Positions 6,461-11,848 of a stretch of DNA of 11,848 nt are shown here, one piece after another; the stretch's first letter is position 1, and every line of letters starts with the position of its first letter. Origin of the DNA: Betaproteobacteria bacterium (GTDB lineage Bacteria > Pseudomonadota > Gammaproteobacteria > Burkholderiales > SG8-39); the NCBI GenBank assembly GCA_011391185.1, contig JAABRB010000077.1:1-11848 (forward strand). The letters run 5' to 3'. The notes under the pieces are model-generated. The model saw nothing but the letters and a program-made list of their open reading frames with translations, was not told the origin of the DNA and made no database searches. Position numbers and translations under genes: made by a program.

Positions 6461-7852
6461 ATGAATCAGCCCAGAGAGCTCGATACCTCGGCACTGGCGG
6501 AATTGCGCGCGCTGCTTGGAGACCGCGTCAGCGTTTCGCGCGGCGTGCGCGAGCACCACGGCAAGGACGAGTCCTACTATCCCTACGCCCTGCCCGACGC
6601 GGTGGCTTATCCCCACTCCACCGAGGAGGTGCGCGACATCGTGAACATCTGCCGTCGCCATCGGTTGCCGATCATCCCGTACGGGGTCGGTACGTCGGTG
6701 GAGGGGCACGTCCTTGCCTATTCGGGCGGCGTGTGCGTCGACCTTTCGCAGATGAACAAGATGCTCGCCGTTCACGTGGACGACATGGACGTCACCGTCC
6801 AGGCCGGCGTGACGCGCAAGCAGTTAAACGACGAGATTCGCCATACCGGCCTGTTCTTCCCGGTGGATCCGGGGGCAGACGCCACGCTGGGCGGCATGGC
6901 GTCGACGCGTGCGTCCGGAACCAATGCGGTCCGTTACGGCACCATGCGCGAGAACACGCTGGCGCTCACGGTGGTGACCGCCGACGGGCGGATCATCAGG
7001 ACCTCGCGCCGTTCCCGCAAGTCGGCGGCCGGATACGATCTCACGCGCCTCTTCGTCGGCTCCGAGGGAACCCTCGGCGTGATTACCGAGGTGACGGTGC
7101 GTCTGTACGCGATTCCCGGGGCGATGTCCGCCGCGGTGTGTTCGTTCAGGGACATGGCGGGCGCTGTCAACACGGTGATTCAGACGCTGCAAAGCGGTAT
7201 CCCGATCGCACGCAGCGAGGCGCTGTGCGCGACGACGATGCAGGCGATCAACGCGTATAACAAGACGAATTACAAGGCACAGCCCACGCTCTGGCTCGAA
7301 TTTCACGGCAGCGAGAAGAGCGTCGTCGAGCAGGCGGAGCTCGTGCAGGAAATCGCGCGCGAGAACGGCGGCGAGGGCTTCGAGTGGTCGACCAAGCCCG
7401 AGGACCGGAACCGTCTGTGGGCGGCCCGGCATCAGGCCTACTTCGCCGGGCTGCAGCTCCGCAAGGGAAGCCGCGCAGTTTCGACCGACGTGTGCGTGCC
7501 GATCTCGCGCCTCACCGAGTGCATCGTCGAGACCGGCAAGGATATCGGAAACGCGTCAATGCCCATCCCGCTGTTCGGCCATGTCGGAGATGGCAATTTT
7601 CATTGCATGGTCCTGATCGATCCGGATAGCAATCCGGATCTCGAGGAAGCCAAGGCCTTCAACGAGCGACTGGTGAGGCGGGCGCTCGACATGGAGGGCA
7701 CCTGCACCGGCGAGCACGGCGTCGGCTACGGCAAGCGCGAATGGCTCATCGAGGAACACGGCGAAGCCGTCGATCTCATGCGCACGATAAAGAATGCGTT
7801 CGATCCAGAGGGTTTGATGAACCCAGGGAAAATGTTGCCGCCGGAGCGGTGA
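6461..7852 (+). CDS. FAD-linked oxidase, GlcD / D-lactate dehydrogenase (cytochrome) family
   Basis: A 463-residue flavoprotein of the FAD-binding PCMH family that oxidises 2-hydroxy acids (D-lactate, glycolate or similar) and passes electrons to a carrier. The FAD domain shows PYGVGTSVEGHV (73-84), VDPGADATLGGMAST (135-149), RYGTMRENTL and the FVGSEGTLGVITEV segment (198-211). The C-terminal FAD-oxidase domain carries GHVGDGNFH (373-381) and GEHGVGYGK (417-425), with the terminal NPGKMLP. Length and motifs fit single-subunit D-lactate dehydrogenases; glcE and glcF are not adjacent, which argues against a GlcDEF glycolate oxidase. ATG 6461 is preceded by AAGGAG. No signal peptide or membrane anchor is visible. 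The substrate cannot be fixed from sequence. It is the last gene of the plus-strand group and converges on orn. Confidence 0.92.
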   Translation: MNQPRELDTSALAELRALLGDRVSVSRGVREHHGKDESYYPYALPDAVAYPHSTEEVRDIVNICRRHRLPIIPYGVGTSVEGHVLAYSGGVCVDLSQMNKMLAVHVDDMDVTVQAGVTRKQLNDEIRHTGLFFPVDPGADATLGGMASTRASGTNAVRYGTMRENTLALTVVTADGRIIRTSRRSRKSAAGYDLTRLFVGSEGTLGVITEVTVRLYAIPGAMSAAVCSFRDMAGAVNTVIQTLQSGIPIARSEALCATTMQAINAYNKTNYKAQPTLWLEFHGSEKSVVEQAELVQEIARENGGEGFEWSTKPEDRNRLWAARHQAYFAGLQLRKGSRAVSTDVCVPISRLTECIVETGKDIGNASMPIPLFGHVGDGNFHCMVLIDPDSNPDLEEAKAFNERLVRRALDMEGTCTGEHGVGYGKREWLIEEHGEAVDLMRTIKNAFDPEGLMNPGKMLPPER

Positions 7853-7879
7853 AGGAGCAAAGGCGGAAGGTCACGAACA

Positions 7880-7903
7880 GGAGGAAACCGGCTGGTTTCC
7901 TCC
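7880..7903. terminator. Hairpin between convergent FAD oxidase and orn genes
   Basis: GGAGGAAACC (7880-7889) and GGTTTCCTCC (7894-7903) form a perfect 10-base stem with loop GGCT, 27 bases after the oxidase stop. No T-run follows on either strand, so termination efficiency is uncertain, but the position between convergent genes supports a bidirectional 3' structure. Confidence 0.5.
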
Positions 7904-7920
7904 CGTTACCCTCCTTCCCG

Positions 7921-7945
7921 CAGAACTGAAAACCGCGAAGTTCTG
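7921..7945 (-). terminator. Weak hairpin downstream of orn
   Basis: CAGAACT (7921-7927) pairs with AGTTCTG (7939-7945) around an 11-base loop, 13 bases past the orn stop when read on the minus strand. The short stem and the absence of a following T-run make it a weak candidate for the orn 3' end. Confidence 0.25.
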
Positions 7946-7958
7946 TCGGCGCTTTCCG

Positions 7959-8504
7959 TCACACCTTGAGAAAATGTTCGCGGTAGTACTTCAATTCTTC
8001 GATCGACTCATATATGTCCGCGCGAGCTTCGTGCTTGGAGCTCTTGGCAAATCCCTTCGCGACCTCGGGCTTCCATCGCTTGCACAACTCCTTCAGGGTC
8101 GAAACATCGAGATTGCGGTAGTGGAAGTACGCCTCGAGTCGGGGCATCCAGCGCGCGAGAAACCGGCGGTCCTGGCAAATCGAGTTGCCGCACATCGGTG
8201 ACGTGTTCTGGGGAACGTGCTCGCGCAGGAAGTCGATCATGCGCGCCTCCACGTCGGCCTCGGTGAGCGTCGCGACCTTGACCTTTTCGATCAGCCCGGA
8301 TCGGCCATGTGTGGCCTTGTTCCAGTTGTCCATCGCCTCCAGTACCGCATCGGGCTGACGGACCACGAGCACGGGGGCTTCCGCCACGGTCTCGAGCTGG
8401 GAGTCGGTCACGACGAGCGCCACCTCGATAATCCGGTCCGTGCCCGGATCGAGACCCGTCATCTCCATATCCAGCCAGAGGAGATAGTGCTGGTTTTGAG
8501 GCAT
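7959..8504 (-). CDS. orn: Oligoribonuclease
   Basis: A 181-residue DEDDh 3'-5' exoribonuclease that degrades two- to five-nucleotide RNAs, the last step of RNA turnover, and clears pGpG from cyclic-di-GMP breakdown. All catalytic residues are visible: D12 and E14 in [11 protein letters not shown]112 in CQDRRF, H158 in SSKHEARAD and D163. The RNYLD-type segment appears as [17 protein letters not shown], and the length equals that of E. coli Orn. I chose ATG 8504 because [19 protein letters not shown] matches known starts; only a weak AAGAGA precedes it, and the frame open to 8741 runs through the divergent promoter. It is transcribed away from the M48 protease gene. Confidence 0.96.
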   Translation of the reverse strand: MPQNQHYLLWLDMEMTGLDPGTDRIIEVALVVTDSQLETVAEAPVLVVRQPDAVLEAMDNWNKATHGRSGLIEKVKVATLTEADVEARMIDFLREHVPQNTSPMCGNSICQDRRFLARWMPRLEAYFHYRNLDVSTLKELCKRWKPEVAKGFAKSSKHEARADIYESIEELKYYREHFLKV

Positions 8505-8534
8505 GCTGTTGATTTCTCTTGGTTTCAATGCGCT

Positions 8535-8544
8535 ATTGTAGAAT
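8535..8544. promoter_or_regulatory. Overlapping back-to-back -10 elements between orn and the M48 protease gene
   Basis: The ten bases ATTGTAGAAT contain TAGAAT on the plus strand (8539-8544) and TACAAT on the minus strand (8540-8535), each five of six matches to the -10 consensus. They share two bases, so the two promoters would exclude each other. Neither has a strong -35 at 16-18 bases. The region lies between divergent genes, where both promoters are expected. Confidence 0.4.
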
Positions 8545-8560
8545 GCGATTGTCGCACAAA

Positions 8561-8578
8561 GGTCCGCGGTTTCGGACC
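8561..8578 (+). repeat. Short inverted repeat in the leader of the M48 protease gene
   Basis: GGTCCG (8561-8566) and CGGACC (8573-8578) form a perfect 6-base inverted repeat with a 6-base spacer, 13 bases before the protease ATG. No ribosome binding site is visible there. It could form a small leader hairpin or be a regulator site; function is not known. Confidence 0.3.
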
Positions 8579-8591
8579 ACGTAACCACCCA

Positions 8592-9851
8592 ATGCATCCA
8601 TTCACGGGCGTATTCCTGTTTGCCGTCGCGGTCACCACCGCCACACGACTGTGGCTGGCGCAGCGCCATGTCCGTCACGTGCTTGCGCATCACGACGCCG
8701 TGCCGGCCGAATTCGCGGCACGCGTGACGCTTTCGGCGCATCAGAAAGCGGCCGGCTACACCGCCGCGAAGACCCGCCTCGGGGCATGGGAGACACTGGT
8801 GTCGGTCGCCCTACTCCTCGCTTTCACGCTGGGCGGCGGCCTCCAGTTTCTCGCGGATGCGTGGAGCGGGGCCTTCCAATCCGGCGGCTACGCGCATGGG
8901 CTGGCACTCGTCGCCAGCGTCGCGGTCATCAGCGGGATCGTCGACCTGCCCTTCTCGGTCTACCGGGTCTTCGTCGTCGAAGAGCGATTCGAATTCAATC
9001 GCATGACTCCGCGACTCTTCCTGGCAGACCTGGCGAAGCAGGTGACGCTGGCTGCGGCCCTCGGGCTGCCGCTGCTCTTCGTGGTCCTGTGGCTGATGGA
9101 CCGGATGGGGACCTACTGGTGGCTGTATGTCTGGTGCGCGTGGATGGCGTTCAACCTCGTGATCCTCGCAATCTATCCGACCGTCATCGCCCCGCTGTTC
9201 AACAAGTTCACGCCGCTTGCAGACCAGTCCCTGAGAGGGCGCATCGAAGGATTGCTCGAGCGTTGCGGCTTTCGCGCCAAGGGGCTCTTCGTCATGGACG
9301 GCTCGAAGCGCTCGAACCACGGAAACGCGTATTTCACCGGAATGGGCGCGGCCAAGCGCATCGTCTTCTTCGACACGCTGATCCAGCGGCTCGCCCCGCA
9401 GGAGATCGAAGCCGTGCTCGCGCACGAGCTCGGCCATTTCAAGCATCGCCACGTGGTCAAGCGCATCGCCATGGTCGCGGTGGTGAGTCTCGTGTTTCTC
9501 GCGGCGCTCGGCTACCTGATCGGCCAGGACTGGTTCTTCAACGGGCTTGGCGTCCAGACCCCGAGCACGGCGCTCGCCCTGCTCCTTTTCTTCATGGCAA
9601 TGCCGGCGTTCACGTTCCTTTTCCACCCGATCGCCAGCGTCTATTCGCGCCGGCACGAGTACGAGGCGGACGCCTACGCGGCGCGGCAGGCCAGCGCAGG
9701 TGATCTCGTCAACGCGTTGGTCAAGCTCTACCAGGACAATGCCGCCACGCTCACTCCGGATCCGATTCACTCGGCGTTCTACGACTCCCACCCGCCTGCC
9801 GCGCTGCGCATCGCCCGCCTGCAGGCATACTCGAGGATGAGGCCGGCATGA
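8592..9851 (+). CDS. M48 family (Ste24/CAAX-protease-like) zinc metalloprotease
   Basis: A 419-residue integral-membrane zinc endopeptidase of the Ste24 type. The zinc motif HELGH is at 278-282 and the third-ligand region HEYEAD at 355-360, with E356 the likely ligand; both lie in the usual arrangement. A long N-terminal half has several membrane segments (about 3-20, 66-88, 102-120, 150-170, 176-200), and two more follow HELGH (292-312, 325-346). NHGNAYFTG (242-250) and RIVFFDTLI are family marks, as is the [12 protein letters not shown] ending. In eukaryotes the family clips prenylated proteins; the bacterial substrates are poorly known, with a quality-control role proposed. ATG 8592 has no clear ribosome binding site, but the translated start fits family N-termini. 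Its TGA overlaps the ATG of the next gene. Confidence 0.92.
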   Translation: MHPFTGVFLFAVAVTTATRLWLAQRHVRHVLAHHDAVPAEFAARVTLSAHQKAAGYTAAKTRLGAWETLVSVALLLAFTLGGGLQFLADAWSGAFQSGGYAHGLALVASVAVISGIVDLPFSVYRVFVVEERFEFNRMTPRLFLADLAKQVTLAAALGLPLLFVVLWLMDRMGTYWWLYVWCAWMAFNLVILAIYPTVIAPLFNKFTPLADQSLRGRIEGLLERCGFRAKGLFVMDGSKRSNHGNAYFTGMGAAKRIVFFDTLIQRLAPQEIEAVLAHELGHFKHRHVVKRIAMVAVVSLVFLAALGYLIGQDWFFNGLGVQTPSTALALLLFFMAMPAFTFLFHPIASVYSRRHEYEADAYAARQASAGDLVNALVKLYQDNAATLTPDPIHSAFYDSHPPAALRIARLQAYSRMRPA

Positions 9852-10168
9852 GCGATCTCGCCGCACGGCACTGCAAGCCTTCGGTGACGAAGCTCGGTTC
9901 CGCGGATGCGGCGGGATTCGCAGGACAGATCGCGGGCTGGCAGATCGAAGCCGACACGCTAGCGAAAGTCTTCCCCTTCAAGAACTACCACGAGACGATG
10001 GCGTTCGTGAATCTCGTCGCCTGGATCGCCCACCGGGAAGACCACCACCCGGATATGGTCGTGAGTTACAACCGGTGCCGCGTGGCATTCAGCACCCATT
10101 CCGTGGGCGGGTTGTCGGAGAACGACTTCATCTGCGCGGCGAAGATCGAGTCGGCGCTCGCCGCTTGA
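9848..10168 (+). CDS. 4a-hydroxytetrahydrobiopterin dehydratase (pterin-4a-carbinolamine dehydratase)
   Basis: A 106-residue cytosolic enzyme that dehydrates 4a-hydroxytetrahydrobiopterin, recycling the pterin cofactor after aromatic amino acid hydroxylation (PhhB/PCD family). The family core is W31-Q-I-E, FKNYHETMAFVNLVAWIAHRED (44-65), then H66-H67-P68-D69 and VSYNRCRVAFSTHSVGGLSENDF, which contain the active-site histidines and the conserved dimer helix. The start ATG overlaps the protease stop as ATGA, and its own TGA overlaps the RsgA start as TTGA. No phenylalanine hydroxylase gene is nearby, so the enzyme may serve a hydroxylase encoded elsewhere or act in another pterin role. Assignment is firm. 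Confidence 0.95.
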   Translation: MSDLAARHCKPSVTKLGSADAAGFAGQIAGWQIEADTLAKVFPFKNYHETMAFVNLVAWIAHREDHHPDMVVSYNRCRVAFSTHSVGGLSENDFICAAKIESALAA

Positions 10169-11049
10169 GCGCCGGCGGGACCACGGCGGGAGTCGTCGTC
10201 GCGGCGCACGGGCGCCACTACGTCGTCGAGGCCGACGATGGCGGGCTGGTGCGCTGCGTGCCGCGCGGGAAGAAGAGCGGTCTCGCATGCGGCGACCAGG
10301 TGCAATTCGCGCCGGCAGGGCGCGACGCGGGCGTCATCGAGAGCGTCGCGCCGCGCGCCTCGCTCTTCCTCCGTGCCGCCCCGCACCGGCAAAAGCTGAT
10401 CGCGGCCAACGCCACACAGGTGGCGATCGTGGTCGCAGGGGAGCCGAGCTTTTCGGACGAGCTCGTGTGCCGGATACTGGTTGCCGCCGAGAACCAGGAG
10501 ATCAAGTCACTCGTCGTCCTGAACAAGTCCGACCTGGCGTCCGCCGCGAATTCAGCGGACGAGCGGTTGCGCCAGTTCGCAACAGCCGGCTACCCCGTGC
10601 TCGCGATCAGCGCCAAATTGGATGTCGGGCCCCTCGCAGAGCGGTTGACGGGCGATACGACCGTGCTCATCGGCCAGTCGGGAATGGGAAAGTCGACTAT
10701 CGTCAACGCCCTCATCCCGGGTGCCGGCCTGCGCACGCAGGAGATTTCGACATTTCTCGCTTCCGGCCGCCACACCACTTCCGCGACGCGGCTTTTTCGC
10801 CTGCCCAGCGGTGGGGCGATCATCGATTCGCCGGGGTTGCAGGAATTCGGGCTGGCGCACCTCGATCACGCGCAGATCGAGCACGGCTTTCCCGAGCTGC
10901 GGGCGCTCGCCGGGAAGTGCCAGTTCAGCGACTGCCGGCATGACACCGAGCCGCGCTGTGCAGTGCGGATCGCGGCGAGCGACGGTCGGATCGCGGCGCG
11001 CCGGCTCGAGATGCTGCACCGGATTCTCAAGGCGGAGGTTCGACGATGA
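10165..11049 (+). CDS. rsgA: Small ribosomal subunit biogenesis GTPase RsgA
   Basis: A 294-residue circularly permuted GTPase that checks maturation of the 30S subunit decoding centre. An N-terminal OB-fold (about 8-70) contains GKKSGLACGDQV. The G domain has the permuted order G4-G1-G3: NKSD at 120-123, the P-loop GQSGMGKS at 170-177 and DSPG at 221-224; GRHTTSATRL (201-210) covers the switch region. The C-terminal zinc knuckle uses C252, C257, H259 and C265. The start is probably TTG 10165, overlapping the previous stop (TTGA); this gives MSAGGTTAGVVVAAHGRHY, which aligns with family starts, whereas the GTG-like frame opening at 10075 lies inside the previous gene. No clear ribosome binding site is present, in keeping with coupling to the upstream gene. 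Confidence 0.95.
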   Translation: MSAGGTTAGVVVAAHGRHYVVEADDGGLVRCVPRGKKSGLACGDQVQFAPAGRDAGVIESVAPRASLFLRAAPHRQKLIAANATQVAIVVAGEPSFSDELVCRILVAAENQEIKSLVVLNKSDLASAANSADERLRQFATAGYPVLAISAKLDVGPLAERLTGDTTVLIGQSGMGKSTIVNALIPGAGLRTQEISTFLASGRHTTSATRLFRLPSGGAIIDSPGLQEFGLAHLDHAQIEHGFPELRALAGKCQFSDCRHDTEPRCAVRIAASDGRIAARRLEMLHRILKAEVRR

Positions 11050-11360
11050 AGCCGCTGATCGCCTCGCTCGACTCCCTCGAGATCCACCATCTGAAGAACG
11101 TTCTCGAAGCGGAGGGCATTCGCTGCTTCCTGAAGAACGAGCTCCTGGCGCGGCTGGCGGGCGAGATCCCTTTTACAGAATGCGCACTGGAGCTCCACAT
11201 CCGCGACGAGTCCGATCGCTGGCGGGCCGAGCGTATCCTGACTGATTGGCGTCAGGCGCGCCCGGGCACAGCGGAGCCGTGGATGTGCGGCAACTGCCAC
11301 GAGCGCCTGGAAGGACAGTTCACGACTTGCTGGCAGTGCGGCATGCAGCGCAGCGCATGA
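11046..11360 (+). CDS. DUF2007 domain protein with C-terminal zinc ribbon
   Basis: A 104-residue protein. Residues 1-68 match the DUF2007 (putative signal-transducing) domain: a DSLEIHHLKNVLEAEGI helix near the start, then a strand and ALELHIRDESDRWRAERIL. Residues 81-98 form a zinc ribbon with CGNC (C81, C84) and CWQC (C95, C98), joined by an acidic linker. ATG 11046 overlaps the RsgA stop as ATGA, so the two are coupled. DUF2007 resembles small regulatory domains related to PII-type folds, but its function is not known. The zinc ribbon could bind RNA, protein or ribosome; placement directly after RsgA makes a ribosome-linked role plausible but unproven. Confidence 0.82.
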   Translation: MKPLIASLDSLEIHHLKNVLEAEGIRCFLKNELLARLAGEIPFTECALELHIRDESDRWRAERILTDWRQARPGTAEPWMCGNCHERLEGQFTTCWQCGMQRSA

Positions 11361-11385
11361 TTGTCCGGTTTGAGGGCGAACGGCG

Positions 11386-11848
11386 TCAGCTCGCCGCCGC
11401 GACGATGCTCAGGACGCACAAAACCCCGAGCCAGACCACGAGGGCGCGCCAGATCAGGCCGACCGTGGCATCAAGATGGGCCGGCTCTGCCATCTCCCCC
11501 GTGCCGAGCTCGGGTCGCACTTCCACGTGCTCACCGCTGGGGTAGGCCGAACCGATCCGCACGCCCATCGCCCCGGCGCCGCTCGCAAGCACAATCCCGA
11601 GCAGCGGATCGCGCCACGAATCGGCCTGGGTCCGCCAGCAATCGAACGCGTCGGCAAAATCCCCGACAATGGCAAACGACACCGCCGTGGCGCGCACCGG
11701 CAGCCAGTCCAGTTTCGCGAACGCGCGCCGGGAAAATTCCCCGAAGCTTCCGAAGTCGGGATCCTGGCGCGCGCCCCAGTGGCGCGCGAGAAAGCCGGCG
11801 ACGCGGTAGAGCACCGCCCCGGAAGGTCCGGGCAGCAGAACGAACCAG
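11386..11848 (-). CDS. CobD/CbiB-family membrane protein, C-terminal part
   Basis: The final 153 residues of a gene that continues past the right edge. The visible part reads WFVLLPGPSGAVLYRVAGFL, then KLDWLPVRATAVSFAIVGDFADAFDCW and ends with a hydrophobic helix LIWRALVVWLGVLCVLSIVAAAS. These are the marks of the CobD/CbiB family, whose classical members act in cobalamin biosynthesis (adenosylcobinamide-phosphate formation); the betaproteobacterial homologues that sit beside orn and rsgA are often annotated only as family members. No other cobalamin gene is visible, so a true CbiB role is not shown. It converges on the DUF2007 gene, with 25 bases between their stop codons. Confidence 0.82.
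   Translation of the reverse strand, partial: WFVLLPGPSGAVLYRVAGFLARHWGARQDPDFGSFGEFSRRAFAKLDWLPVRATAVSFAIVGDFADAFDCWRTQADSWRDPLLGIVLASGAGAMGVRIGSAYPSGEHVEVRPELGTGEMAEPAHLDATVGLIWRALVVWLGVLCVLSIVAAAS

Noticed and set aside
8217..8591. Upstream extension of the M48 protease frame
   Set aside because: It overlaps orn on the opposite strand and the divergent promoter region; the ATG at 8592 fits family starts.
8811..9866. 351-codon open frame on the minus strand
   Set aside because: Antisense to the M48 protease and of low-complexity charged composition; no domain visible.
10075..10164. Upstream extension of rsgA inside the dehydratase gene
   Set aside because: The sequence is a frame-shifted reading of the conserved C-terminus of the dehydratase; TTG 10165 matches the family N-terminus.
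1..11848. CRISPR arrays, tRNA or rRNA genes, insertion sequences, phage genes
   Set aside because: No regularly spaced direct repeats, cloverleaf pattern, transposase, integrase or terminal inverted repeats were found by reading the sequence. A tRNA or covariance-model scan would be the decisive test.

Overview
The window is GC-rich, almost fully coding bacterial chromosome. It most likely comes from a betaproteobacterium. This is inferred from gene order rather than any marker gene: rho followed by rpmE and a GT39-type membrane glycosyltransferase, then orn / M48 protease / pterin-carbinolamine dehydratase / rsgA / CobD-CbiB-family gene. I recall that second block as conserved in Burkholderiales-like genomes. 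No rRNA, tRNA, CRISPR array, insertion sequence or phage gene was found, and no gene-free stretch exceeds about 210 bases.

Region 1 (1-3932) opens with the last 74 codons of rho. The link from rho to rpmE is then interrupted by about 3.7 kb of accessory genes. A LuxR-type regulator lies on the minus strand, convergent with rho. It is divergent from a plus-strand series: a DUF1059 protein, a two-domain PNPOx-like flavin-binding protein, a VOC (glyoxalase-fold) protein, and a DUF2182 membrane protein with a methionine-rich N-terminus. The PNPOx-like gene is split by a one-base frameshift near 1953-1960. The gaps in this series are 24-48 bases and each gene has a good ribosome binding site, so it looks like one operon. 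The 210-base divergent intergenic region holds two perfect palindromes, a C8 tract and a GAAA-capped hairpin. This is the only part of the window that looks like a locally acquired functional unit.

Region 2 (3933-7958) has rpmE (zinc-binding L31) with a recognisable promoter and a strong intrinsic terminator. It is followed by an ArnT-like glycosyltransferase, a 68-residue DUF6494-like protein and a GlcD/D-lactate-dehydrogenase-type FAD oxidase, all on the plus strand.

Region 3 (7959-11848) has orn on the minus strand, divergent from a plus-strand operon: Ste24-like M48 metalloprotease, 4a-hydroxytetrahydrobiopterin dehydratase, RsgA GTPase, and a DUF2007 protein with a C-terminal zinc ribbon. 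The last three each start inside the stop codon of the gene before (ATGA, TTGA, ATGA), which suggests translational coupling. A CobD/CbiB-family membrane protein enters from the right edge on the minus strand. Regions 2 and 3 are ordinary housekeeping chromosome. I did not find a convincing new biological system. The best candidate for follow-up is the regulator-flanked metabolic cluster between rho and rpmE.
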